From GAS368 sp965227745 (GTDB taxonomy: Bacteria; Verrucomicrobiota; Verrucomicrobiia; Opitutales; Opitutaceae), in the NCBI GenBank assembly GCA_965227745.1, contig OZ245769.1, forward strand, positions 5,084,001-5,148,000: a DNA stretch of 64,000 bases, read 5' to 3'. Position 1 is the first letter of the stretch, and every line of letters starts with the position of its first letter. The translations under genes were made by a program, and so were the position numbers. Shown piece by piece: positions 33,270 to 40,767 of the stretch. The notes beneath the pieces were generated by a model. The model had not been told where the DNA came from. It made no database searches and saw only the letters and a program-made list of their open reading frames with translations.

Positions 33270-33464
33270 TTACTTGTGCAACAGCATGTTGCGCGAATGC
33301 TTGATCGTCTTCGTGATCGCGCGCTGGTGCTTGGCGGTGAGGTGAGTGTACTTGCGGGGCAAAATCTTGCCCGTGTCGGTCACAAATTGGGTCATCACCT
33401 GCGGCGTGGTAAACGGGATTTCCGCGGGCGTGGGAGTCTGCTGCTTCTGTTCGGTGGTGCTCAT
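33270..33464 (-). CDS. rpsR: 30S ribosomal protein bS18, short stand-alone form
   Basis: A 64-residue protein. The C-terminal 35 residues, TGKILPRKYTHLTAKHQRAITKTIKHSRNMLLHK, match the S18 core (ILPRR-TGLSAKHQR-AIKRARNMALL in typical family members). The N-terminus, MSTTEQKQQTPTPAEIPF, lacks the cysteine zinc-ribbon of the longer forms. S18 sits on the 30S platform next to S6. Here the gene is alone, without rpsF, ssb or rplI. The ATG at 33464 is used. A 70-bp tail (33200-33269) precedes the gap with repeats. Confidence 0.88.
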   Translation of the reverse strand: MSTTEQKQQTPTPAEIPFTTPQVMTQFVTDTGKILPRKYTHLTAKHQRAITKTIKHSRNMLLHK

Positions 33465-33574
33465 GACGGATAAAAAGAGTTGAACGGTCAGCCTCCCGCT
33501 TCCTCCCCCTGATGTCAACCCACGATTTGACCGCCCCTCCGGCGCATCCCTTATCCTCCTCTTCCCGCCTGTCC

Positions 33575-34006
33575 ATGCACCCGCTGCTTCGCCCTCGCGA
33601 AAGAAACCGCCTCAGCGCCGCCCTCGCGTGCGTCCTCACGATCGCGGCCGGCTTGATGTCGCGGCGCTTCCCCTCCGTCCTCCCGGCCGCCCTCGGCAAA
33701 TACCCCGGCGACGCACTGTGGGCGCTCATGGTGTTCTTTGGCCTCGGCCTGGTCTGGCGCCGCTCCTCTACGCTGCGTCTCGCCACCGCCGCCCTCGCGT
33801 TTTCCTTCGGTATCGAGGCGCTCAAGCTCTGGACCGTCCCCTGGCTTGTGTCTCTCCGCCATACCACACTCGGGCACCTCGTCTTTGGCCACGCCTTCTC
33901 GTGGCAAAATCTCGTCGCCTATTCCTTCGGCGTCGTGCTCGGCGTGCTAATCGACCTCGCCGGTTTCCCCCGCCGGATCGCTCCACCCGAGTCGTCGCGC
34001 AGCTGA
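33575..34006 (+). CDS. DUF2809-like small membrane protein
   Basis: A 143-residue protein with about four membrane helices: LSAALACVLTIAAGLMSRRF, YPGDALWALMVFFGLGLVW, LATAALAFSFGIEALKLW and NLVAYSFGVVLGVLIDLAGF. The GLxSR and YPGDxLWALMVF elements are those of DUF2809, whose function is unknown. An ATG at 33512 would add 21 polar residues; the shorter start fits the family length better, but neither has a clear ribosome site. It is divergent from the S18 gene. Confidence 0.75.
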   Translation: MHPLLRPRERNRLSAALACVLTIAAGLMSRRFPSVLPAALGKYPGDALWALMVFFGLGLVWRRSSTLRLATAALAFSFGIEALKLWTVPWLVSLRHTTLGHLVFGHAFSWQNLVAYSFGVVLGVLIDLAGFPRRIAPPESSRS

Positions 34007-34137
34007 TTTCACCGCACTACACCGCGCGCTGCTCCGGTCGCCCACGCTCACCGCCCGCCTCGCGCCGTTCAGGCCAGCGTGAAAACTCCCCGCCAAAGGC
34101 CCGGCGCTGCCATTGAACGGGACGATGCTCGACCACG

Positions 34138-34503
34138 TCATTTCGCGAAGGCCACTCGTACCGCGCCGAAGGCGAACGCGAACGCCCAGCTTGAAAAGAA
34201 ATACTCCAGCCCGTTGGGCTTCGATCCGCGCTTCACGCGGAGCTGGCCAATCCACGCCATGGCACACGCCACCAGCACCGGCACGATAAGCGCAGCCGCG
34301 TAGCGCGACCCGCGATGCGCGATGAGGTGCTCGCGGAATACCAGCAGCGACAATCCACCCAGGATCGCACCTACGCTCAGAAAGAAAAAGAAGCGTCCCA
34401 GCGGACGGCTCTCGGAAAGGGTCTGCCCGAAGAGAAGGTCGAAGCATCCCTCGACGAGAAATTGAAACCCGAACTCGAGCAGTAGTTCGAAGATGAATTC
34501 CAC
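34138..34503 (-). CDS. Small membrane protein of unknown function
   Basis: A 121-residue protein with an N-terminal hydrophobic helix (FIFELLLEFGFQFLVEGCFDLLFG) and two or three membrane helices (FFFFLSVGAILGGLSLLVF, YAAALIVPVLVACAMAWIG, FFSSWAFAFAFGAVRVAF). It carries a basic loop, LRVKRGSKPNGLEY. I do not recognise a family. It is convergent with the DUF2809 gene. Confidence 0.68.
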   Translation of the reverse strand: MEFIFELLLEFGFQFLVEGCFDLLFGQTLSESRPLGRFFFFLSVGAILGGLSLLVFREHLIAHRGSRYAAALIVPVLVACAMAWIGQLRVKRGSKPNGLEYFFSSWAFAFAFGAVRVAFAK

Positions 34504-34583
34504 GGATTTAGCCGAACACGGTAAAGGCCGCCCGCGCGTTTTCGATTCCGCCGCGCCGAATCGAGCGCCGCACTGCCTTCATT

Positions 34584-34958
34584 TTATTTATCATGCCTCA
34601 CCCCCGCCCGCCGCTGCGCCACGTGCCACAACACCCCGGCCGGATCGATCACATACGCCACCCGCAGCCCCCACGGCTGCAGCTTCGGCGGCTTCGGCGC
34701 GGCCACGCCAAATTTCCCCGGCAGGTCCAGCGCGACGATCCGCGCCCACCACGCGTCGAGATCATCCACCATCAACTGCATCATGAAATTCTCCGCCCAC
34801 TCCTTTTGATAATGCCGCTGCAGGATAAACCCACCCGCTCCCACCCGAAAAATCGCCACCTCGCCCTCCAACTCCTTCACAAACCCCAGCGCCTCATAGA
34901 AACGCTTCGATACCTCAAAATCCTTCGCCGGTAAAAAAGGCCGCGCCAGCTCATTCAT
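34584..34958 (-). CDS. Single-domain VOC-family protein
   Basis: A 124-residue protein of the glyoxalase/bleomycin-resistance type: LPAKDFEVSKRFYEALGFVKEL, FRVGAGGFILQRHYQKEWAENFMMQLMVDDLDAWW and the C-terminal VAYVIDPAGVLWHVAQ. It would form a dimer around a metal or ligand site. The last metal-ligand position, usually Glu, is a histidine-containing LWHVA here, so enzymatic activity is uncertain. The 290 bp upstream (34959-35249) hold no gene. Confidence 0.85.
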   Translation of the reverse strand: MNELARPFLPAKDFEVSKRFYEALGFVKELEGEVAIFRVGAGGFILQRHYQKEWAENFMMQLMVDDLDAWWARIVALDLPGKFGVAAPKPPKLQPWGLRVAYVIDPAGVLWHVAQRRAGVRHDK

Positions 34959-35005
34959 GATTCAGTGACTACAATGCAAAACCGGATCGTTTTGGCGATC
35001 CCAGA

Positions 35006-35043
35006 GCGTCTTAAATAAAGTCCCGCGCGTCCTAAATAAAGTC
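35006..35043. repeat. Short tandem repeat
   Basis: GCGTCTTAAATAAAGTC (35006-35022) is followed by GCGTCCTAAATAAAGTC (35027-35043), a 17-bp unit repeated with a 21-bp period and one mismatch. It is in a gene-free gap between the VOC gene and a secreted-protein gene. Confidence 0.6.
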
Positions 35044-35249
35044 GTAGCCGCGAGCGTCGGAGAGTGGTTCATCCGCCCCCGCCCGCCCCCGCACTCCCGC
35101 CCTCGTCTCCTACAAATCGCCGCTCCCCATTCTCTCGCCACCGCGCCCACTCGGACTCACGGACGCACTCCACCATCGCACTCGACCACTCACGCGCCCC
35201 CGCACCCGCACCCGCCCCTCGCTCTCCCCCTCACCCTCCGCCTGCCCGC

Positions 35250-36227
35250 CTACTGGCTGGCCGCTCCATTCACGATCTGGTTGACGAGCCCGTACACTCC
35301 CGGGCGCTGCTCGACGAATGTCTTAAACAGCGTCCACTTCGTCTTGGCGCTGATCTCGCGCGGGTTGGGCTTGGCGTTGTCCCCCGTCACTACCAGGTAA
35401 AATTTAAAACCCCCCGTGTGCGCCTGCGCGGCGGTCTGAAACTGCGGATCGGTCCAGTTGTACGGCACGACCAGCTTCGCCTCGATCGTATCCTCATCGA
35501 GCTGCGGCTTGATCGTCGCGCTGACCGGCTTCACCAGCTTCACGGGCGTGCCGTCCGGCGTAAACAACCGCATCTGCAACGCGCACTGCGAGCCCTCGCC
35601 CTTCTTTACCGTCACCGATGCCGTGACGATCATGCCCAGCGTCCCGTCGCGCAACGCCTGCCCGTGCGCCACCGTCACGCGATCGATCGTGGCCGTGAGC
35701 CCGTTCGCCGCCGGGGCCGCCGCCTTGGGCGCCGCCGCCGGCGCGGTCCCACCCGCGTTACCGCGCGCCGAATCGTTCCCCGCCGGGCCGGTGTACACCG
35801 AGCCGTCCGGATTATAGCGCGACGATTCGAACACGACGTCCCGGCCCGCCACCACGCGAATCCGGAAGTACGCAAACGGATCGGCCGGATCGGGAAACTG
35901 ATTGCGCGGGATGCTCAGCTTGATCGCCGGAAACCGCGCCGGCGACCCCACCGGCTTCGCCCCGCCGCCGATGAAGAGATGCCCCTGCTGGTCGCGGTAC
36001 GGCGAACCCTCCTGCCCGGCCACGTAGCCATTATCGAAAAAATACACCATCACCGCGCACGGGATGCCGTCCGCATTGGTGAGCGTGAGATCGGCCGAGA
36101 TCTCCACCAAGTCCGTCCGCCACGTCACCGCCGGCGGCGCATTCAGCGTCACCGTGGCCGCCGCCAAAGTCCCGCCCAACGCAAACTGAGCGACCGCCAC
36201 CACGAGAAAAAGCCAGAATTTTTTCAT
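35250..36227 (-). CDS. Secreted protein of unknown function
   Basis: A 325-residue protein with a clear signal peptide (FWLFLVVAVAQFALGGTLAAA). Residues 25-150 look like an immunoglobulin-type beta domain (VTWRTDLVEISADLTLTNADGIPCAVMVYFFDNGYV). A Pro/Ala linker (about 155-180) leads to a second beta domain (TIDRVTVAHGQALRDGTLGMIVTASVTVKKGEGSQCALQMRLF). The two halves share the pattern of a cysteine followed by hydrophobic strands (CAVMVYFF and CALQMRLF), suggesting an internal duplication. No family is recognised. The ATG at 36227 is the only start giving a signal peptide. Confidence 0.75.
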   Translation of the reverse strand: MKKFWLFLVVAVAQFALGGTLAAATVTLNAPPAVTWRTDLVEISADLTLTNADGIPCAVMVYFFDNGYVAGQEGSPYRDQQGHLFIGGGAKPVGSPARFPAIKLSIPRNQFPDPADPFAYFRIRVVAGRDVVFESSRYNPDGSVYTGPAGNDSARGNAGGTAPAAAPKAAAPAANGLTATIDRVTVAHGQALRDGTLGMIVTASVTVKKGEGSQCALQMRLFTPDGTPVKLVKPVSATIKPQLDEDTIEAKLVVPYNWTDPQFQTAAQAHTGGFKFYLVVTGDNAKPNPREISAKTKWTLFKTFVEQRPGVYGLVNQIVNGAASQ

Positions 36228-36460
36228 AGGACGGGCGCAAAAAAAAACGACCCACCCCCGCCAGCGCAAAACCAAACCGGTCCGCCGCGCCAAGTGCCAC
36301 CCATCTGCATAAAATCGGAGCGTTGCCTCGGCCATTGCTCAAACCTGTCGCCGGTCTTTTCCGGTAGTTGACTCGATCAGCCGCGGAGGGCTCCGAGCAG
36401 CGCGAGTGACAGACTAAAAGACAACCAACCAAAGTTTCATTACTGGCCGCACCTTGGAGA

Positions 36461-36715
36461 TCAAAAAAGTCGGCTGAGAAAATTTGAGAACTTCTCTTCG
36501 GGGATGCTCGCTGCCACGCCGCCGGTCAAGACGCCACATAGTCCGAGGTACACCAAAAATTCCCAGCCGGTATCGATGCCTGACGTTGGGGTGCCCCAGC
36601 CGCCCAAGACCCCGAAGAATGCCCCCGCTACGAATCTCCCTGCGCGCGAGTCAGTGCTCGCCTTCGACGACTGAGCGGCTGCCTTTTGCTGGTTCGGCTT
36701 CACGCGATTCTTCAT
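36461..36715 (-). CDS. Small membrane protein, coupled to an upstream lipoprotein gene
   Basis: An 84-residue protein: a basic N-terminus (KNRVKPNQQKAAAQ), a Gly-rich hydrophobic segment FVAGAFFGVLGGWG, then FLVYLGLCGVLTGGVAASI and a short tail. No family is recognised. The start at 36715 overlaps the lipoprotein stop at 36712 as ATGA, so the two are probably made together. Confidence 0.65.
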   Translation of the reverse strand: MKNRVKPNQQKAAAQSSKASTDSRAGRFVAGAFFGVLGGWGTPTSGIDTGWEFLVYLGLCGVLTGGVAASIPEEKFSNFLSRLF

Positions 36716-37089
36716 TTCCCGTCCGCCACCGTGAGCAATTGCATTATCATTTCCAAAATCGGCCGATATGCCTCCGCCATGGTGTTGATCTCCTCCTCTT
36801 TGGGGAGGGTGGGGGCTCGGGTGCCAAACTCGGCGGCGATGGTTTTCGCCACGGGCAATATCTGGGTCCGATAGTAGAGCCGCGCCCCCTCCCTTTCCTT
36901 GCGGGTGAGCTCCGCGGATAGGAAAGTGACTGCGGATTCTCTCATCTGCCTGTTTTCCTCCTTGAGCCCGGCCGCCTCTCGTTCGAGTGCCGCCACTCTC
37001 TGCTCGAGCGAGCGGGTCTGCTGCGTCGAGGCACACCCACTCAGCGCCCAGACGAGTGCGACCGACGAAATAGCGATACGGAGGTGCAT
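36712..37089 (-). CDS. Putative lipoprotein with coiled coil
   Basis: A 125-residue protein with a lipoprotein signal (AISSVALVWALSGCAST; the cysteine in LSGC is the lipidation site). A coiled coil follows (SLEQRVAALEREAAGLKEENRQMRE), then a helical domain (AKTIAAEFGTRAPTLPKEEEINTMAEAYRPILEMIMQLL). Function unknown. It is translationally coupled to the small membrane protein at 36461. Confidence 0.75.
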   Translation of the reverse strand: MHLRIAISSVALVWALSGCASTQQTRSLEQRVAALEREAAGLKEENRQMRESAVTFLSAELTRKEREGARLYYRTQILPVAKTIAAEFGTRAPTLPKEEEINTMAEAYRPILEMIMQLLTVADGK

Positions 37090-37142
37090 GCAAAATATCT
37101 CTTTGATTTGTTATGCGCTATATCCCACGCGTGACCGTGCCG

Positions 37143-37562
37143 TCACGCCGTCCCTTGCCAGTCCTCGATGACGAGGTGTGGCACGCGGCTAAATTCGCGT
37201 ACGTTGTGGGTCACGAGCACCGCGCCCAACGCCCGCGCGTGGCCGGCCAGGAGCACGTCATGCGGCCCGATGGTTTGCGCGTTGGGCTTGAGCGTTTCGA
37301 GGTAGGCCCGCACCGCGGCAGCCTCCGTGGCCTCCTCTTCACCGAAAGCCCGGACGAAGGGCAAGACCGACCGAAGCAATGTCAGCCTCTCGGCCGCCTT
37401 CACCGGATCGGAACTGCGGGCTGCGCCGTATTCCAATTCATACCAAGCCACGGAGGACAAGACGCAGTCCTCCACGTGCCGGGCGACCTTCTCGGCGATG
37501 GTTTTGTCGATCCCCCGCGCGAGTCGGGAGAGGACGTTGGTATCGAGCAGGTAGAGCGGCAT
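37143..37562 (-). CDS. vapC: VapC-type PIN-domain toxin
   Basis: A 139-residue PIN nuclease: LYLLDTNVLSRLARG (first Asp), SSVAWYELEYGAARS (Glu), and the C-terminal acidic site HDVLLAGHARALGAVLVTHNVREFSRVPHLVIEDW. VapC toxins cleave tRNA or rRNA to stop growth. It follows the antitoxin gene by 3 bp on the same strand. Confidence 0.92.
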   Translation of the reverse strand: MPLYLLDTNVLSRLARGIDKTIAEKVARHVEDCVLSSVAWYELEYGAARSSDPVKAAERLTLLRSVLPFVRAFGEEEATEAAAVRAYLETLKPNAQTIGPHDVLLAGHARALGAVLVTHNVREFSRVPHLVIEDWQGTA

Positions 37563-37565
37563 CGA

Positions 37566-37778
37566 TCACGGACGGACCCAATCCTCCTGCATCGGCGGCA
37601 ACGCCCGAAGCTTGCGCAGGGCTTTCAGCCGGCGCGCCTTGGCCGCCGGATCGACGACCATGAAACCGTCGGGCATGGGCGTGACCTCGTAGGTCTTGGC
37701 CTTGACCGCGAGCGAGCGCGGCAGGCGCAGGGCCTTGGAGTTTCCCGCCTGGAAGACTTTTGCCGTGATTGCGCTCAT
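37566..37778 (-). CDS. vapB: VapB-type AbrB-fold antitoxin
   Basis: A 70-residue protein with an N-terminal swapped-hairpin DNA-binding fold (ITAKVFQAGNSKALRLPRSLAVKAKTYEVTP) and a C-terminal tail (LRALPPMQEDWVRP) of the kind that wraps the toxin. It is the antitoxin for the adjacent VapC and probably represses the pair through the palindrome at 37784. Confidence 0.9.
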   Translation of the reverse strand: MSAITAKVFQAGNSKALRLPRSLAVKAKTYEVTPMPDGFMVVDPAAKARRLKALRKLRALPPMQEDWVRP

Positions 37779-37783
37779 GTGCC

Positions 37784-37812
37784 TACAATGTATCTACGGC
37801 ACTCGCCGTCAA
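37784..37812 (-). promoter_or_regulatory. vapBC promoter/operator
   Basis: A -35-like TTGACG (minus strand; plus coordinates 37807-37812) is followed 16 nt later by CATTGT. That element overlaps the 9-bp near-palindrome TACATTGTA (plus coordinates 37784-37792) directly before the vapB start. AbrB-type antitoxins bind such short palindromes. Confidence 0.45.
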
Positions 37813-37927
37813 GTCGAGGTGCCCGGCGGCGCGGATGCGGTGCCTGCTTGGGCGAATGCTGCTCGCTTCACCTACAAAGGTTTTCGCGGTGCCGTTGAGG
37901 TTCGCGTAACCGTCCAAGAACTTTGAA

Positions 37928-38254
37928 CTAGGCGCTTTTTTCATTCTGTGAGACTATCATGATCATCTCGTCTAACATCGAGTAGAACTCTTCCTTCGTC
38001 TGGCATCGCTTTTGCCTAAATGGCAAAAACTCGCCACTCGTAATGTCCGCAATTTCCACCTCGCAGTCGCCCGACTCCCAAAGTGAAATCTGCGACAAAC
38101 TCTTCTTTCCTTCCCAGCGAAACCACAGAGTCGCGACCACCTGATCGGAAAAATGTAATTCCGCCGCTGCTTCTTGCTCTCTCAAATGGGCGATCTTTCC
38201 CGGCAGGATTGTTTCGAGTTCACGGCTAGTAATGAATGCGCGAAGTGGTTCCAT
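37928..38254 (-). CDS. Cassette gene 3, hypothetical cytoplasmic protein
   Basis: A 108-residue protein (start MEPLRAFITSRELETILPG) with mixed alpha/beta character: AELHFSDQVVATLWFRWEGKKSLSQISLWESGDCEVEIADI and the C-terminal helix TKEEFYSMLDEMIMIVSQ. It has the look of a small immunity-type protein, but I do not recognise a family. The ATG at 38254 lies 6 bp after the attC-like site at 38260, as in integron cassettes. Lower G/C than the genome average supports acquisition. No clear attC follows its 3' end. Confidence 0.7.
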   Translation of the reverse strand: MEPLRAFITSRELETILPGKIAHLREQEAAAELHFSDQVVATLWFRWEGKKSLSQISLWESGDCEVEIADITSGEFLPFRQKRCQTKEEFYSMLDEMIMIVSQNEKSA

Positions 38255-38259
38255 TTTTC

Positions 38260-38320
38260 GCCTAACGTTCAAGGTGAGCCGCGACCACTCGGGCCCGTTG
38301 GCTCTGGCGGCTGGTTCGGC
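38260..38320 (-). repeat. attC-like recombination site
   Basis: On the minus strand the 61-bp site begins GCCGAAC and ends GTTAGGC (six of seven positions pair). Inside are AGCCGC and GCGGCT arms and unpaired bases on one side only. This is the layout of an integron attC. It overlaps the 3' end of cassette gene 2 and abuts the start of cassette gene 3. Confidence 0.68.
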
Positions 38321-38643
38321 GCTTTTCCGGCGTCCGTCGCATACACATCGACTTCGAAGCACGTGCCTTGCGTATGCGGGTCCTTTACGGGAAAAGGCAA
38401 ATCTTGAAACGGCGTAACGGGATTCAGGGTAGCCCAACAATGATCTCGAATCCACAAATCTGGATCGAGTTTGTGTATACAGTGGTGGCAGACGATCACA
38501 ACGCGCCAATCACTGCCTCGGCAGTCGATGACGAACAGCGGTGAGATGGGGCGATCGTCTGCGATACCATCATTCGGATAAGGATACACCTCCTTGATCG
38601 ACGTGTCCTTAACGGTCCCGCAAGCTAAGCATTTCATCTGCAT
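38269..38643 (-). CDS. Cassette gene 2, small zinc-finger-like protein
   Basis: A 124-residue protein. MKCLACGTVKDTSIKEVYP (C-x-x-C) and VIVCHHCIHKLDPDLWIRDHCW (C-x-x-C and more Cys/His) could form a treble-clef or zinc-ribbon site. The C-terminal tail NQPPEPTGPSGRGSP is the translation of the attC site it runs into, so it is probably not a functional part. It begins six bases after the preceding attC-like site. No family is recognised. Confidence 0.7.
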   Translation of the reverse strand: MQMKCLACGTVKDTSIKEVYPYPNDGIADDRPISPLFVIDCRGSDWRVVIVCHHCIHKLDPDLWIRDHCWATLNPVTPFQDLPFPVKDPHTQGTCFEVDVYATDAGKAPNQPPEPTGPSGRGSP

Positions 38644-38648
38644 CTTTT

Positions 38649-38710
38649 GCTGAACGTTTGAGGCTCAGCCACGCCGCGTGAGCGATATTGGCTGTGACGA
38701 TTGGTTAGGC
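38649..38710 (-). repeat. attC-like recombination site
   Basis: On the minus strand the 62-bp site begins GCCTAAC and ends GTTCAGC (five of seven pair). The inner arms CAGCCA and TGGCTG and the pair CACGC and GCGTG make a hairpin. It lies between cassette genes 1 and 2, with gene 2 starting 6 bp after its end. Confidence 0.6.
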
Positions 38711-38793
38711 TCTTTTGCCATCTTCGAAATGGATATGATCCTGCGAGGCGGAAGTGAAGCCGCCGATAAGGGCCAGACGTAATCTAACGTCTG

Positions 38794-39237
38794 TCAACCC
38801 CGCTTCTCGCCGAACGCGCTATCGTAGCGACCTTGTCTAATCGCCTGCACGACTTCCACGAGCTTTGCGTCCCCGACAATGCAACCGGCGACAGTTTTGA
38901 TTTTCGAGTCATTCCAGCGGGCGATACGCTTGCATGACGACTCAAAGTAGTCCGGTGCGAGCAGACGAAAGCCAATCAAGGCGTAGCATTTTCCCTCTGG
39001 TGTCCCGTGGTCGAAAATCGGAAACAGAAATCTAATCGCATCGTCCTTTTTCACGATACGCTTCAACGCTGCCTCTCCTTCGGTAATGTTAGGAGACATG
39101 CCAATGGGACCTAGTCCAAAGTGGGCGGTCTTGAGGAGAGTTTGGACATCTTTATCGTAGACGTAATCCTCGTCGGCAGAGTGCAGGGCTGGAATTGCGA
39201 TCAGGGCGAAAAAAGTAAAAGCTAAGAACGCACGCAT
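38794..39237 (-). CDS. Cassette gene 1, secreted hypothetical protein
   Basis: A 147-residue protein with a signal peptide (FLAFTFFALIAIPALHS). The rest (TLLKTAHFGLGPIGMSPNITEGEAALKRIV, YALIGFRLLAPDYFESSCKRIARW, VAGCIVGDAKLVEVVQAI) has the look of small immunity or HEAT-like helical proteins, and DYFESSCKRI resembles MEBS-type repeats. The ATG at 39237 is chosen; the frame to 39282 crosses a GTTAGC-GTTAGCC sequence (39249-39263) that could be the remains of the preceding cassette junction. About 84 bp separate its stop from the next attC-like site. Confidence 0.7.
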   Translation of the reverse strand: MRAFLAFTFFALIAIPALHSADEDYVYDKDVQTLLKTAHFGLGPIGMSPNITEGEAALKRIVKKDDAIRFLFPIFDHGTPEGKCYALIGFRLLAPDYFESSCKRIARWNDSKIKTVAGCIVGDAKLVEVVQAIRQGRYDSAFGEKRG

Positions 39238-39348
39238 GATATGTTTTGGGCTAACAGCTAACGTGCCACCTGTGATTTCCATAGTAAACAGTCTGTCGAG
39301 GTCGCGTAGTCAGACGAGCGTTTTTCGGGGGCCGGGTTGATTGGGGGA

Positions 39349-39627
39349 GCGTGGACAGTTATTAACCATATAAACAAGGAAAAGGCCCGAGCCCAGGGTG
39401 GCCCGGCCTGCGGCCACCTCCACCACCGCCCCGCCGGGCCGATTCCTTCGCATGGCTCGTTACGCCCACCGCCTCGCCCCTCGAATCGTGAAGGGTGCCG
39501 CTTCTTTCACTTCCAAAAAGCGACCACCACAATCCCCGCGCGGGCGTCTTGCATCCGCGCCGCCCGTTTGAAAATATCCCGTCGAGTCGTTCCCGTAGCT
39601 CAACTGAATAGAGCAGCGGTTTCCTAA
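39349..39627 (+). repeat. Direct repeat copy 1, ending in a broken tRNA-Arg
   Basis: About 279 bp, starting GCGTGGACAGTTATTAACCA and close to 90% identical to copy 2 at 40488-40767 by eye. It includes the upstream flank and the 5' half of tRNA-Arg, and similarity stops at the anticodon loop (TTTCCTAA). The two copies enclose an 860-bp unique segment with one gene. Confidence 0.85.
39589..39627 (+). pseudogene. tRNA-Arg 5' fragment
   Basis: GTTCCCGTAGCTCAACTGAA followed by TAGAGCAGCGGTTTCCTAA matches the first 39 bases of the tRNA-Arg(CCT) at 40728 with two substitutions, then diverges. It lacks the 3' half of the anticodon stem, the T arm and the acceptor 3' strand, so it cannot fold as a tRNA. 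Confidence 0.85.
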
Positions 39628-39787
39628 TTTGAACGGGGCGTTTGAGCTTAAAACATCCTTGCTCATCGCGAGTTATATTAAGTCGAGGAATCGCTTTTAC
39701 ACGGAGACTCTGATCGCCCCTAGTCGGCCTGAATCCGCCCAAATTTTTGCGTTGGGTTACAAAAATGGGTTACACTTTTGTCGTTAC

Positions 39788-40411
39788 TCAGTATTTGCTA
39801 ATCCGCTTTGGTAGCAAAGTGCCGCCGGAATCCACAAGCGAGCAGACAGAGTCTAACTTTTCCGACCGCACTGAAGGCTCAGAGTAAAATGATTCTAGCG
39901 CGTCAAAGAAGTAATTTTCGGAGTTACCGTGGCGGCTCGATGCGGCTAAACGTCGCGCCAGCGAGTGCTTTTCTTCGTCTGTTGCAGAAACCCAAGAATT
40001 GCCATCTGAATTCGAGGTCCAGCGTCTGGTGCCCGTCGTCGGTTGCAGACTATCTGTTGGCGAGCTTGAAAACGATGGGGCTGGCTCGAACGTATGTGCC
40101 GAAGGTGTCGGATAGTCTGGCTTAGTGCTAACAACTACAACTCCCCCTAGTAAAATTACTGTCCCAAGAAAACCCGCCGCTAAAATTTTGGTACGGCCTG
40201 AAAGTTTTTTACGCCCACCCTCGATTATCGGAGGAACGGGTTTTTCACGAAGATAACCGCATTTGTAGCACTTTGCGTCGATGGGATCGACGCAGGAATT
40301 GCACTGCTTACAAATCCAGCCTTTGCCTCCCCAGACTTCGGGTTGGTTTCCCGGTGGAGTTCTTTCTTCGGCTATTCGGTGTCGCGGGGTTGTTTGTTTT
40401 CGCTTTGCCAT
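39788..40411 (-). CDS. Zinc-ribbon membrane protein of unknown function
   Basis: A 207-residue protein. The N-terminus is basic; a four-cysteine zinc ribbon, WICKQCNSCVDPIDAKCYKCGY, occupies residues about 32-53. One membrane helix follows (ILAAGFLGTVILLGGVVVVS), then a Ser/Thr/Pro-rich exposed part. It is the only gene in the segment bracketed by the tRNA-linked direct repeats, and its A/T content is higher than that of flanking genes, suggesting foreign origin. No family is recognised. Confidence 0.72.
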   Translation of the reverse strand: MAKRKQTTPRHRIAEERTPPGNQPEVWGGKGWICKQCNSCVDPIDAKCYKCGYLREKPVPPIIEGGRKKLSGRTKILAAGFLGTVILLGGVVVVSTKPDYPTPSAHTFEPAPSFSSSPTDSLQPTTGTRRWTSNSDGNSWVSATDEEKHSLARRLAASSRHGNSENYFFDALESFYSEPSVRSEKLDSVCSLVDSGGTLLPKRISKY

Positions 40412-40487
40412 TCACAGATTCGTTCTCGATAGAGAGCAAAAAGGCCTGATTTAGCGGCGAAGTCGAGTTGTGAGTCGAGTGGTTCTG

Positions 40488-40767
40488 GCGTGGACAGTTA
40501 TTAACCATATTATACAAGGAAAAGGCCTGAGCCCGGGGTAGCCCGGCCTGCGGCCACCTCCACCACCGGCCCGTGGCCGATTCCTTCGCATTCCTTGTTA
40601 CGCCCACCGCCTCCCACCTCGCATCGTGAAGGGTGCCGCGTCTTCCACTTCAAAAAAGCGTACCACCACAATCCCCGCGCGAGCGTCTTGCATCCGCGCC
40701 GCCCGTTTGAAAATATCCCGTCGAGTCGTCCCCGTAGCTCAACTGGATAGAGCAGCGGTTTCCTAAA
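40488..40767 (+). repeat. Direct repeat copy 2, leading into intact tRNA-Arg
   Basis: About 280 bp matching 39349-39627, including the flank words GAAAAGGCC, GGCCTGCGGCCACCTCCACC and GTTTGAAAATATCCCGTCGA. It runs into the 5' half of the intact tRNA gene and loses similarity after the anticodon loop. Confidence 0.85.

Noticed and set aside
32724..33473. A 249-codon plus-strand frame
   Set aside because: It crosses two copies of a repeat and the S18 gene on the other strand, and its Pro/Arg-rich translation has no motif.
35064..36371. A 435-codon plus-strand frame
   Set aside because: Antisense to a secreted protein with a clear signal peptide; the translation is Arg/Pro/His-rich.
37860..37927. 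attC-like site at the 3' end of cassette gene 3
   Set aside because: GCCTAGTTC is present on the minus strand but no matching GTTAGGC-type end or inner arms were found, so it is not called.
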